Assembly: GCA_028023455.1 (NCBI GenBank) | Contig: JAQFVV010012670.1 | Span: 494,001 to 558,000, forward strand | Source of the DNA: Epiperipatus broadwayi | Taxonomy: Eukaryota; Onychophora; Udeonychophora; Euonychophora; Peripatidae | Reading direction: 5' to 3' | Length of the DNA stretch: 64,000 bases | Program-made: the position numbers and the translations under genes | Notes under the pieces: generated by a model | What the model was told of the DNA's origin: nothing | Database searches by the model: none | What the model saw: the letters and a program-made list of their open reading frames with translations, nothing else | Shown: in pieces, positions 38,373-49,111 of the stretch | Layout: each line of letters begins with the position of its first letter | How positions within the stretch are numbered: the stretch's first letter is position 1

Positions 38373-38559
38373 CTAATAGGATAGTGGTGGCTATGGTTAT
38401 TAAAGAATCAAAGATATCAAAATGTATGGGTACTGAACTGAGTTCAGACCCATATGACTATATAAGCTAATGGGCTTGGATTGAAAACATTAAGGTGTTT
38501 TCAGTTTAAGACTCATAGTTTTGTAGTTAAGTGGAGATAAAAGGTGGCTGCTGGAGGGT

Positions 38560-38760
38560 TGCATTAGATCCTAAGATCTAGGTGCAATGCTCTCAGATCC
38601 AAGGCTCCTCATTGATGAAGGCCACAAGCCAGAAACTAGTCTGGGGATATTGGATGAATAGGCACTAGATGGGGATTTTATGCACAAGCCTTCTGGCATC
38701 CACTGATTACTCTAGCTTGCTGTGTGTGGCAATACGTATGGTGAGTTTTGCTTGTAGATT
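38560..38760 (+). mobile_element. Hammerhead family B element (copy B1), left arm lost
   Basis: From the core rightward (GGGGATATTGGATGAATAG, GGGGATTTTATGCACAAGCC, to GGCAATACGTATGG), about 110 bp match the arm of the 62.2-kb copy. The matching left arm is not present, so this is a half-foldback. No coding content. Confidence 0.65.
38601..38650 (+). ncRNA. Hammerhead ribozyme-like motif B1
   Basis: Stem I CCTCA (38607-38611) with TGGGG (38642-38646); core TTGATGA (38612-38618; first C is T); stem II GGC/GCC with loop CACAA and an A.A mismatch at the base; GAAA at 38632-38635; stem III self-complementary ACTAGT; cleavage triplet GTC at 38639-38641. One core deviation (C3 to T) is expected to disable it. 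Confidence 0.7.
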
Positions 38761-38848
38761 GGTTGCTAGTAATTTTAAAAGGCATGAGCAGAAAACTAGA
38801 ATGGTGTAATTACTATATTTGAATAATTATTCACATGTGAGCTCAACA

Positions 38849-39000
38849 ACAACAACAAAAAAAGTATATGTCTTTATTGCTTGCAAGGTCATAAGAAGTT
38901 TGATCATCAGACCTGCGAATGCCAGAATCAAACCTGGGACCTCCTGACCCCAAGTCAGAGACTCTATCAATTGCACCAAATCATATGGGGCTGCTACAAA
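38849..39000 (-). mobile_element. tRNA-Pro-like SINE (family P)
   Basis: The minus strand reads TTTGGTGCAATTGATAGAG (box A) and CAGGTTTGATTCTGG (box B). The arm TCTGA-CTTGGGG-TCAGG puts TGG in the anticodon place, proline-like. It is followed by a body of about 60 bp and a tail of AAC/TTG repeats at 38849-38863. Non-coding; the minus-strand open frame here is a by-product. Confidence 0.7.
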
Positions 39001-39804
39001 TAAATAGGCAACAATATACTGAAATCTGCTATAATAAATTGGACACAAAATGTTTTTTAATACTCAATTATTATTTATACAACAGATGCAAATAGATACA
39101 TGACAAAGGTTATTATTTAACTTACCATTTTATTGTAAAAATATACTGTACTCATTTTATTGATTATTCCGCCAAATAGATATAATAATTTTGGTTTGAA
39201 AATCTGAGTATAAAACCGATTAATATTGTTGTGAAAAATAAAAATCCAAATGGGCAAGATGTAAGATTATCAATGAATAAAAATGCCACAACAAATGCCA
39301 TTGGTTGATGACACATGACAGACCATTTCAGGATCTTTGTTAAAAGCTGAAGGAGAAAACTGATTAAAGCCATGAGTGGGGGAGGGGGGTCCAATTGAGA
39401 AAGCAAAAGAACATCTATCTGTTATAAGCATATAATTGTTTTTGCCTTTGGGGGATTAACTTTCATTTTCACTATGAGGCATAAAACAGAAAATAGCAAT
39501 AAAAAATACAAAACATTTCAGAAAAGCTGAATTGAAAAACTGATTAATGCTATCAAAAAAATGTCCAAGTAAAAAAGGTACAAGTGACTTTTATAAGCAA
39601 AAAGTTGTTTCTGATTCAATTTTAATTTCCACTATGAATCAGAAAACAAACTTAGAATATAGCTTAAAAAAAAAAACAGACATACTGCAAACAATATTAT
39701 TAAAATAAATTTGTTTTATTTTAGGCTTTGAAAAGTTCTATTTTACTTTTCATTAAAATTAAACTGTACACAATGTACAGCAATTAAATTTATAAGTATA
39801 TTAT
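39001..39804. other. AT-rich spacer
   Basis: The minus-strand open frame at 39164-39406 is hydrophobic but unlike anything I know and lies in simple AT-rich sequence; treated as chance. Confidence 0.45.
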
Positions 39805-39870
39805 ATATTAGAAGAGATTTGAACTCAGACTTTCAAACTCCCTACAGCTACCCGCTCCATTTTCAGTATA
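39805..39870 (-). repeat. tRNA-like SINE head (family F)
   Basis: The minus strand ends in box-B-like GAGTTCAAATCTC after a region AGTTTGAAAGTCT shared with the fragment at 49.04 kb; box A is weak. Two related copies in the window support a real family. Confidence 0.5.
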
Positions 39871-40089
39871 GACAATATAATTGTATTTATATATATATAT
39901 ATTTGGTTACATGAATATTTTGGAAGGTAACTTTGCACTTTGATGTGGGCCTGGAACAGATAACTTCTAAATACCTGTATTACAATGTAAGCTAAACTGA
40001 ATGGATGATTTAATCGATGATTTTCTAAACTAATTAATTCATTTTATTAGACTCAACTATATACTTCATTTTTTGTTATGAATTAAGTG

Positions 40090-40410
40090 AAATATATTAT
40101 TTAACTATAAACTTATATTTGTAATTATATGCTGAACTATTCCCATAATCTAACGTTAATTTTTAAATGTTTATAGAAAAATTCAAACTTTATTTAAACT
40201 TTCCAAGTACATTCAACTGTTTATAGCAGTAGCACCCAGATTGAGGATATTATTCTCCTCTGTTCTTCAGGTATTGCTGATATGACCAGTGATATAGCAT
40301 TATCATTAGAATTGAAACTGGAACTTTTGCTCATAAATATTAAATTTAAGGTAATGCTCTAACCAAAAAGGCTATTCTGTCAAAAGTAACATTCAATAGA
40401 AATTTTATAT
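40090..40410 (-). mobile_element. tRNA-Ile-like SINE (family I)
   Basis: From the right end, the minus strand reads AATAGCCTTTTTGGTTAGAGC (box A, tRNA-Ile-like), a worn anticodon arm, box-B-like AGTTTCAATTCTA, then a body (CTGGTCATATCAGCAATACC, CTGAAGAACAGAGGAG) and a tail region with AACAGTTGAATGTAC and TTTCTATAAACATTT. The tail recurs at 43.05, 49.45 and 50.1 kb. Abuts the 3' end of the PLE relic. Confidence 0.75.
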
Positions 40411-40469
40411 GCTTATATATGAGAATCCTCTTGATTATCCCATTTTTTCTTAAAGACAAGATTAATGAA

Positions 40470-42340
40470 TGGTCGCCAAACATTATTAATTATTACATTG
40501 GGTTGTCTTATGAGGTTGTTTGTCATAGTATGCGAGCAACTTCTTTAAATGTTCTTTATACTTTTTCCTTTGTCCAATATTTTTGTTTTTTCCCAGTAAA
40601 TGTATGTTCATTGGTTCATATACGGTCTGCTACTTTAGATGCATCTATTTTTTTTCACTTTGTAATTATCAGTTTGTGTATTTTTAAAACCACTTTTCAA
40701 TGGACAATGGTTTTGTATTACATTCATGTTATTTTACAGACAAAATTTTGTTTTACAACATGTCTTATGACTTTAGAAAGCTGTTCTGCTGTTATACTAA
40801 CTGCAGATTTTCTTTAGTTTGTTTATGATCTCTTTTATGTACAGATACACAACAGCATCTATAATTGTTTTTTTCTTTTGATGTTTCTTTTTATTGTCTA
40901 TTTAAGGTTTTCTTAATAACAGTTGATGATTAACCATTCTTCACAAGTGTTTGTTCTATGTAGGTCTTTTCTTTTTTCCAAATCACTGGTTTCTGGACAA
41001 ACTTCTTTTGGTCCTATTCCATGGTGATAGTATAACTCAACATTTTGTGTTGCTTTCATAAAGTTGGATGTTTGATCTATTTTCCTGTGTTTGTGGGATT
41101 TCTGTAAACTATAGTTTTGATTTTACTATGAGGGAATATTGTCACAAGAACATATAAGGATGCCATTTTTTAAATTCTTTTTGTGATTATATCGTAAGTT
41201 TAATTGAAGAAATAAGTTCTTGATGTTCTTCAAGAATATTTACAATATTGCTTCGCATTGTAGTCATATAACAAATGTATCAACAAAGCAACATCAGATG
41301 TAAAGATTGCTAATCAGAAGTGGTAGTGGCAAACCCATGCCCACCTTTTGATATGATGGAAGAATTCTGAATTGTATCAAAAGTATGTAGCTGTGCAAGA
41401 TATTAATAGGAAGAGTTACTCTGGTTTCCAATCTATTATCATCATTTATTATTTTTCTCACAATTTGTGAATAAATTTTCTACATCAAAGCTAACCAATA
41501 TTTCAGTTCTTTAAATTTTCAGGTTTTTAAAATTCCACTAAATCCTTAGAATCCTTGAGCAAGGACTGTGTCTTGTAAAGATATCTTGACAAAAGTTTTG
41601 ACAAGGTAAATTTCTAAAATGCTTAGAATTCTTGGAAAGGACTGTATCTTGTAGTCTTGAAAAGATATCTTGCCAATATCAATGGGTCTTAATGAAACAT
41701 GGAATTTATGGAATTTAAACAGACAATAAAGATAGGAGGATTTTGAAGAAATGATGATGATTTATTTTCATATAAATAAGTGTAATACATGTGATGCTTT
41801 CCAAGTTATTCTTATAATCTTGGTTTTGAAGCTGGTATAGAACTTTTTGCCACTTTTTTATATTGGCCTGTGATAAGAAATACATTTATTTTATTATCGT
41901 AATCAATAGTATCCATTACACATATAACAATTTTCTCAATGAATTTATTTACTTTGAGAAATTTAACAAACTACTGCTCATAAAAAAATTTTGGTTCGAG
42001 TTATTTGTATCTCTCTAGCATTCTTTTTATTCTCCTATGTAATTGTCATGCTGCTTCTAGAAATAATTTTTGAGTGATTTCCTCAGTTGTTACCATTATA
42101 TCTAATAAAAAGATATTAAATAGTGTGACAGAAAAGTTTAGTCCTAATCAAAACAGAAATGTCAGCATCTGTTAGATAGTTAGAATTAAGATTTTTAAAT
42201 TGTTGTGACTGGAAGGTTATTTGATACAACATGACATTTCAAATCCCCATGTAGATTTACGAGTTTTGTTTTTGATGGTTCTCTTATTTTTCCAAGCAAT
42301 TTAATATAATTTTCTTTCTGCTTGAAAAAAACGGTCGTGG
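40470..42340 (-). pseudogene. Penelope-like element relic: reverse transcriptase to GIY-YIG end
   Basis: Read on the minus strand from 42.3 kb, fragments follow the PLE order with frequent stops: LTDADISVLIRTKLF (about 42150), MDTIDYDNKINVFLITGQYK (about 41860-41920), FKFHKFHVSLRPI (about 41680-41715; usual LPKIHK-PLRPI), VSFDVENLFTN at about 41465-41495 (catalytic motif A with D), FVDTFVI at about 41268-41290 (motif C; usual YVDDTFV, one D lost), YRNPTNTGK at about 41080-41110 (usual YRKPTHT), YIKEIINKLKKI (about 40870), and ASKVADRI then NEHTFTGKKQKYW (about 40560-40650), the end of the GIY-YIG endonuclease region. The GIY-YIG signature itself is deleted. PLEs are retroelements with a telomerase-like reverse transcriptase. 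A more N-terminal piece may lie at about 42670-42990, beyond the GC-rich array. Confidence 0.85.
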
Positions 42341-42665
42341 AGGCATTTAGAGGTTGCTGTTTTTACCGTGTGTAACGTGGAGAAACAGCGCCGCGTAGTG
42401 GGCTAGAATCTTGGTAGTTTCTGATAGCAGACGACACATAAGCTAGATGTGTTTACGGCAATCAGCGCCACCTAGGTTCTTGGTAGCAGACGACGCAAGC
42501 TGCCAGCCAGCTTGTGGAAGGTTCCTGTGCGTACGCATGGTGAACAGCGCCACCTATTGGCAGAAAAAGCGTTGTCTGCTTTTGAGGCCCCTACTCTGTA
42601 TGTTCTGTGTGAAAACACAGAAACAGCGCCTCTAGCGGCGACAATACAGTCTGCCAACCACGACC
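42341..42665 (+). repeat. GC-rich array of four CTCF-like motifs, ~80-bp period
   Basis: A GC-rich island in AT-rich DNA. CAGCGCC starts at 42386, 42463, 42545 and 42624 (steps 77, 82, 79). The motif continues as GCGTAGTGG, ACCTAGGTT, ACCTATTGG and TCTAGCGGC. The complement of the animal CTCF core is about GCGCC-MYCT-RSTGG, so the third unit fits nearly perfectly, the first well and the others partly, all in one orientation. Units 1 and 2 also share GCAGACGAC downstream (units 1-2: CTTGGTAG also). Outside these words the units are diverged, so motif and spacing are better kept than the filler. It interrupts the PLE relic. An old satellite is an alternative. Confidence 0.6.
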
Positions 42666-42669
42666 AAAA

Positions 42670-42990
42670 ACTCTTATGGAGTCTTCAAAGACAATTTATT
42701 TTTTAGTAAATATTCTATACCGTCAATGGAATGTAAGGTTTGATACTTGAAAAATCTTTCTCTTAACAGAGGTTCATTTGCTTTCTAAGTAACTTTCTCA
42801 ACTCTTTTGGAAATGAATTGGAGGCGTTATTAGCAAATCTTTATGGATAACTCTTTCAGATTTACACTTATATAGAAGTTAATTGATTTTCTACTTTGGC
42901 CAGTTATAGACAACTTTTCATAAAGTCTAAAGTTTGATGTAGTATCAGTTCTATAACGAAACCTTAATGTAAATCTGAAAGTTTAGTCAT
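42670..42990 (-). pseudogene. Possible N-terminal piece of the PLE relic
   Basis: The minus strand has an almost open stretch (FYISVNLKELSIKIC, RLQFISKRVEKVT, NEPLLREKFFK) of the Lys/Leu-rich kind seen before the reverse transcriptase in PLEs. There is no diagnostic motif; the call rests on position and strand. Confidence 0.35.
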
Positions 42991-43004
42991 GATGGCATTT
43001 TATT

Positions 43005-43335
43005 TGTAATTTATATATGCTGGACTATTTCCATCATCTAATATTAATTGTTAAATGTTTTTAGAAAATTTTTTACTCTATTAAAACTTTTCGAATATAT
43101 TCAACTATTAATAATAGCACACAACACAATATTTCTGGTAAATAATATTAACTCTTTATCAGGAATGGCCGACACATTACTAGTACCAGTGCTAATATGG
43201 ACATCATAATCTACGACCTTTAGATTTATGATTATTGAATATAAGGGGATGCTCTAATCAATTAGGATATTCTATTAAAGGCAATAGTTAGTAGAAATTT
43301 CATTCCCTTTTGTATAAGGGTTCTAATTTTTCCAC
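43005..43335 (-). mobile_element. tRNA-Ile-like SINE (family I)
   Basis: Same family and strand as 40.1-40.4 kb: the minus strand begins GAATATCCTAATTGATTAG (box A), keeps a body (CTAGTAATGTGTCGGCC), and ends with the common tail (GTTGAATATATTCG, TTTTCTAAAAACATTT). Confidence 0.7.
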
Positions 43336-45689
43336 TATTTTCTTCTTCAAATGCAGACAGTCATTGCAGCTTCAGATTATTCGTTAAAATATATTATCTA
43401 CTTTATCCAATGAATCTTTGGATATTACAGAATCTTATCACACTAATTTTAATATAAATTAAATGACTTCAAGATTGTATTCCTAACTTTATCTTAAAGA
43501 AGCCTATTTTTATTCAGAACTACCAATGAGGTTATTTACGTTGACTTGCTACAGCAAACTGGGACAAACGTTCACTGCCAATTGCCCTAGTTTATAAGCA
43601 CCATATCTTCAACATCTCTAATTTAAATATACATTATATATATAGTAATGATTAAAAATATCCAAATTCTTACAATCTTAAAATTCAGTACCAAATACAT
43701 ATATATTTAAATTTAGTTATCAGTCTTAAGTAAATTAGCTTCAGTAGTTGTCATTTCATTTTCAAAATACTTGCAACAGTTTACAAGTTCAATTACCTCT
43801 GTAACAGTTTACATTATTGCGGGGATATACATATCTATTTTATCATTTTGATATTCATCTAAAAATCACTTTTATTGGATTATATAAAATGTAGTTTAGG
43901 AACAAACTCCATTTATTCTATTTCAGTGTGAACATAGCCTCAATAATCAAGAGGTACTAATCAAGCAATGCTTATTAAATTCACATCTGTTACTCTTTGT
44001 ATATCCCTAGAGTAATTTGTGGTTGTTTTTTGTCAGTAAGGAGTATAGATTTGGTTATATTATACCTAGCTAATGATGTCTTGAATATCTTACTGAGTGT
44101 TGCTAAAATAAGACGTGTAATCATTGAAGCAGATAGATAGGCATTATTTATACATAAATTCAAATAGAGAAAAAATACTATCAGGGTAACCTCCAGTAAA
44201 AATTGAAGAGGCTTGACAATAATCTGATATATTTGCATCAACAATTGTTATTCAATATAAGATTTGAAACTGAAAGATTTTAGCTGAATTCCATTAGATA
44301 TAAGAATATTTGCAAGTCTCCACCCAAACATTAAATCCAAAGAATTATTAATCATTTTATAAAGTGAAAGCTATTTACAGACTACACGAATAAATGAGAT
44401 AAGAAAATTTGCTCTTCAGAAACAATAGGCCTGGATTAAGGAATAAACTTGAGAGATAAATCCATCATGCAGTAATTCAATAATGATAAAAAATGATGAT
44501 GATGATGATGATAGAGTTAATAAAACTTTCATAATATAAAAATCAAGTAGTCGAAGAATTAATTTATTTTTCAAAGGCAATATCTAAATAAATAAATATA
44601 CATTGTTCAAATTCACAGACAGTTTCACACGATATAACAAAGTAATTTATTATAATTGTCATTTCCATAACAAACAAACACACACTTCTACACTAAATGA
44701 AAATTAAATATAAAAATTTGAAATATATATTTTTAATTTACTATACTAATATACTGTTTAAATTAAAAAACGAAAAGATATTTTTATGGTTAAAAAATAA
44801 ATAAATCTATAATTATTATGTAATCCTTAAAAAGATATCAATGTCTCTATTCTCGTTACCATGGAAATAAAATAATTTTTGAACAAAACAATTTAGCAAA
44901 GATAATTAGAGTCAGCATGCAATTTTATTTTTTCCAAAACTTAGAAAATGAATGAAATTATTAAGTTAACCTCATAAAGATTTATTAGCAAGTATGTGAA
45001 ATGAGAAAATGCTGAGCTGTTTTTTTTTAAAAAAAAATGCTTCAAATGCTATTATTTATTGTCTAATAAATAAGAGTAAAAGCATTTAAACGTACATAAA
45101 CAACTGCAGATGTGTTTGAGTATATAAATGTTATGTAGACAATCATCATGCCTTGGATTCTGTTTGTCATGTCAGAATGCTTCGCAGGTGGAGTGAGTAA
45201 AGGTAATGGAATTATGAGAATAACTGAGCTTGAAAGATCTCAAGAATAGAATCCAAAAATTTCTCATAAACTATCACCGTTTATGCAAACACAACAAAAT
45301 CATCCGAGGCATTAAAAACAATAATAAAGAATTTTTAATCATATTTTGTTTTGTTTCTCAACATTAAGAATAGCATTTTTTTTTTTTCAATTATTTTACT
45401 ATTTTAAACTATTAAACCTAATTATTCATGGAAACAATGAAAACAAACAATTTTTAAAGATTTCCCTGTATTGCAAAAATGATGGTCTGTAAATAAAAAC
45501 TAAAAATCCATTGTCTTACAGCTCGGGGGGGGGGGGTACTCACTTTTCAAATATTTGAACAATAGTGATAGTAGAATGGAAAAATACTTTTACTTTTATA
45601 TGAGTAAACTTCAAGCAAATTTTAAATTAATTAAAAAATTATAATGATATTAAGTTGCAGTTTCACATCAATTTCTATATTATCTATCT
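43336..45689. other. AT-rich spacer with microsatellites
   Basis: (GAT)n at about 44496-44512 and a G(13) run at about 45524-45536. The minus-strand frame at 43990-44244 has no recognisable features. No transposon proteins seen. Confidence 0.45.
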
Positions 45690-46140
45690 ACTGCAAGATA
45701 CCCTCTTCTCAAATAAGTAGCTCTGTTATTTAGAAAATTACCTTTATCTTAGACATTTATCTCATGTGATGTATCTTTCTAGGATTTTGCTTTCATTTGG
45801 AATCCAATTTAAACCTGTCCATATATTATTATCTCTTCTAGTGAAATGTTCAACCCAGCTAGATTTCGGCCTCTAATTTTTTTTGGTGATATCAATGATA
45901 CCTGTTCACTATCTCACTCACGTTTTTGTTTTCAATCACTCCTTAATCTCAACACATATTTCAGCATTGTGGTCTGAAGTCTCTCTTTGTATTTCTCTTC
46001 AAAAAAAGTGTTTAATCCTTACATCCAAAATAAGCACTAATAAAACAGCTTATTTAAAAACCTTCCTTTTCAAACATAGCGATCATTCAATTAATGTCTA
46101 TTTCTATTTGTGTGTGTGTGTGAATCATTTCTGAAGATAT
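45690..46140 (-). pseudogene. C-terminal fragment of a LINE ORF2
   Basis: The minus strand carries KSSWVEHFTREDNNIW then TGLNWIPNESK at about 45780-45860, matching the post-reverse-transcriptase block of RTE/jockey-type LINEs that usually reads KW-WVGHIAR-DDNRW and LNWIPR. Upstream residues HNAEICVEIKE fit the preceding IRNEEIR region loosely. It is broken by stops, with no upstream reverse transcriptase attached. Confidence 0.6.
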
Positions 46141-46755
46141 AAATTTTCCTATCATAGGATATTCCTAATATCTCTTTTCGACTTTTATCTGTAACATTGT
46201 TCCTATTATGAAGGAATTGATTTTAAAAAATTTATGCCAGTTTTATTATTTTTATTTCAAAATAAGATTAATCATTTTAACATTAAGGGACAGAAAATAT
46301 TACTTTTAACTTTTATCAAAAAAAATTAGTCCTGTCTTATTTAACTCTGAATTTAAACTGTAGTGATGTAAAAAATGTACTACCAGAAATTTAAATCGAG
46401 AGTAGACCAAAAAAATTACCAAAGTATCTTGTGACCACCTATCTACACAAATTCAGAATTTATTTTGCAATCCAGATAGTAAGACAATAGCGAAAATCAT
46501 TAGGAAGAAAAATTGTAAAACCTCATCAATGATTGTGCCTACTGAACTTGTGTTAATGAGGCCTTTGCTTAATAATGGATTAATCTGGCTGACATTTTAT
46601 ATGTGTATATATTTATTCATAATAAAAATAATAAATTTAACAGTAATAAACTATTATAAACAGTCTTTAAATCTGCAGAAGTACTTTGATTAATTTCTTA
46701 AACCTGCCTCAACTGCCACTAAATTAAAAAAAAAAAAAAGCTGAAGTAAAAGTCA
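46141..46755. other. AT-rich spacer
   Basis: Nothing recognised. Confidence 0.5.
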
Positions 46756-47095
46756 TCAATTCAAATCCCATGAATCCTGTATTTTAATGCTAGCAGCTCG
46801 TCTATTTATTAAATGCATTTTATTCCTATTTATAAAAATTGCCTCCTTAATTTTTCTTTTATTATGGTTTTTCTCTTCATGAAGAATTTTCACACTTTCA
46901 AAATCAAACTTAAATTTATATTTACATGTTTTTTCATAATCAAAGAAAACTGAAGCAGTCATTAAATCATCATTATTCTTGCTTTTACACACTTATATAA
47001 CAATTCATGATGTTTTAATCTCTTCTCAAAACTGCACCTTGATTCACCTATATATGATAACATAAACAGTCACAAAAATTTTGATATATATTACT
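46756..47095 (-). pseudogene. Second Penelope-like element relic: GIY-YIG endonuclease end
   Basis: On the minus strand, SYIGESRCSFEKRLKHHELL (about 47000-47060) is the YIG half of a GIY-YIG endonuclease domain. After a frame change, an open stretch from 46992 to 46756 reads FKFDFESVKILHEEKN, KRKIKEAIFINRN, HLINRRAASIKI and QDSWDLN, the typical C-terminal end of PLE proteins. The reverse transcriptase part is absent (5' truncation or deletion). A family A hammerhead on the same strand begins ~130 bp upstream. Confidence 0.8.
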
Positions 47096-47164
47096 TTTCT
47101 GCTTGACGGGTATGACATCCTTAGAATTATTGACTAATTTATTAACATTGTTTGGAACATATAT

Positions 47165-47300
47165 TTTATGTATATATGTTATATATAGAGCTTGCAAAAT
47201 AAGCTCTTAACAAGCTTTGCAGAATATCCCCAACCCCAGACAGGTTTCTGCTACTGGCATCGTTGAGGTGCTAGGATATTCAAGCATTAAATTAAAAATA
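47165..47300 (-). mobile_element. Hammerhead family A element (copy A4), partial
   Basis: In plus orientation the left arm GTTATATATAGAGCTTGC, AAAATAAGCTCTTAACAAGC and AGAATATCCCCAACCCC matches copy A2. The hammerhead runs on the minus strand. Beyond 47300 the sequence departs from the family until the palindrome at 47497. Confidence 0.7.
47222..47281 (-). ncRNA. Hammerhead ribozyme-like motif A4
   Basis: Minus strand: outer stem I GAATATCCT with GGGATATTC, inner stem I CCTCA (complement of 47264-47268) with TGGGG (complement of 47234-47238), stem II TGC/GCA with loop CAGTA, GAAA (complement of 47245-47248), and triplet GTC (complement of 47239-47241). The first box has lost three bases: CCTCA is followed by ACGA rather than CTGACGA. 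Dead, but it preserves a better stem II than A2. Confidence 0.65.
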
Positions 47301-47496
47301 TCAGGACCAGCCCAGCACTCTATCTTACATGTATAACTATTAAGTAGAAATACTGAAATTTTCAGACATCCATGCCTTCCAATCCAGCTATCTAACTTAA
47401 ATAGCAATATGGGACTGAACCAAGTTTAGATACACCATATATTAATAGTTTAGCAATATAAAATCGCCAAAGTCTTAATAGCAAAAAAATAAAAAT
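47301..47496. other. Spacer inside the family A locus
   Basis: About 200 bp of unassigned sequence between the A4 hammerhead and the palindrome; may be unrelated DNA inserted into the element. Confidence 0.4.
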
Positions 47497-47656
47497 AAAA
47501 ATCAAGTCAGATGTCACATGACCTAATTTAATAAGCTTGTATTTACAAATGTTATATATATAGCTTGCAAAATAAGAGCTTATTTTGCGACCTCTATATA
47601 TAACATTTGTAAATCCAAGCTTATTAAATTAGATCATGTGACATCTGACTTGATTG
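47497..47656. repeat. Long palindrome: two family A outer arms head to head
   Basis: AATCAAGTCAGATGTCACAT at the left and the complementary end at the right enclose two ~77-bp arms. These contain AAGCTTGTATTTACAAATG and GCTTGCAAAATAAG, meeting with almost no loop at about 47576. The arms are the outer arms of the family A foldback without its hammerhead centre. Such a structure would be a cruciform or, as RNA, a perfect hairpin. Confidence 0.85.
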
Positions 47657-48299
47657 TTTTGTAATTTTATGTCTACATATATTGTATATGAGAAAAAACA
47701 AATTTTCTCTTTGAATTCAATGGTGCTAAAAGTTTTCAAGTTCCAATACATCAAATGCTATTGGACAGAACAACACTGTATGTAAACAAATTAAATCATT
47801 ATACTACCTAATATCATTGGACAACAATTGAACTAACAGTTGGCTTGATGAAACATATATATACATATTATGAGGAATTAGACTCTTCTGAAAAAATACT
47901 GTTCTGGATCGTATCTGAAATTTTTAACATTATTGCAATAGATAATTTTTTTTATGTATATTTTATGCAAAAAAACTTTTATTTATATATACCCATGCAC
48001 ATGTAAATATTGAATAAAATAACAGAAACACTCGTGAAGTACATCATCAAATGCTTGTATTTTTATGCTAGATGAAATTATATAACATCTGAACAGTATT
48101 TAGAAAAACTTTAATCTCATTACTTAATTAAAATTGATATAGATTCAATAATATTTGTGGTAAGGCATCAATAGCAGAATTAACACCATAATAGATAAAA
48201 GTGTTATTAGAAACAGTATTTGAAGCATTGGGGATATTCCGTTTTCAAAAATGCTCATATCTATACAAAATAATATTTTGAATATATATATAAAAATAT
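47657..48299. other. AT-rich spacer
   Basis: Nothing recognised. Confidence 0.5.
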
Positions 48300-49034
48300 C
48301 AAATAAATGTAGGAAATATTACAGAAACTATGAGATAAAAGGAAAAAATTGAACTAAAGAAAATAATGTCAATAGAGTTTAAAAAATAATAATAATATTG
48401 AAGGCAATGAATTAAAAACAAGTTAACAATTATAAATATGTAATCACATTATTAAAGAGATGAAAATCTAATAAAAAAAAAGTTAAACAAAGAATTAATT
48501 CTGGATAGAGTGGGATATCTTGCTAAAAAAAAAATTGCCAATAGTCTTAAACTGGATCCCAAAAAAATTGTAAAATCTCTAGAAAACCTGTAAGGCGAAT
48601 AGGTAAATTAAGGAAATTTGCTGAAGTGTTGTGAAGAAGAGAAACTGTGAATCAAACAATTGGTTTAAATTTGAAGACCAGGAATAACATAAAAACATCT
48701 GTATGTTCATATTAATTGAACCAAAGTCTTTAATTCAGTTAAACATACAAAATTATGTAAATTCTTAAGAAAATGAGTGTACGAGAGCATTTCAGTGTTC
48801 TTATAAAAGGTATCTACATGAGACTAGAAATTAGAATTAAATTGGACTGTTTCACACTGACAGACTCAGCATGAACTTCTCCAGAAGCTAGGTTCAAACA
48901 TTTTGGTAATCAAAAAAAAAAAAACAACCCCCGACTCATATTTGTTTACAATTTTTGTACTAAGAAGAGCAAGTAAAATTTAGACAAATTGTTGTTGCTC
49001 TGCTTGCTTCAAAACTTTTAATAATATCATCATA

Positions 49035-49100
49035 GTTATAATATAGGGGTTTGAACACAGACTTTCAAGCTCCCTTCAGCCATTCACTCTAACTCATAAA
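49035..49100 (-). repeat. tRNA-like SINE head (family F)
   Basis: The minus strand contains CTTGAAAGTCTGTGTTC, then box-B-like GTGTTCAAACCCC; GAGTTAGAGTGAATGG may be box A. Related to the fragment at 39.8 kb. Inserted in the LINE. Confidence 0.5.
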
Positions 49101-49111
49101 CAGATACACAT

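Noticed and set aside
38895-38915. CTGATGA on the minus strand within the family P SINE
   Set aside because: No pairable stem II and no GAAA at the required distance.
39164-39406. Minus-strand hydrophobic open frame of 80 codons
   Set aside because: No family resemblance, no neighbouring exon or transposon context; compatible with chance.
40419-40817. Plus-strand open frame of 132 codons, hydrophobic, looking like a small membrane protein
   Set aside because: It lies antisense to the PLE relic, whose minus-strand frames give recognisable motifs; hydrophobicity follows from T-rich codons.
48850-48885. CTGACAG followed by CAGCATGAAC, considered as a ninth hammerhead
   Set aside because: Stem II cannot form, there is no GAAA box, and the stretch lies within the LINE relic.
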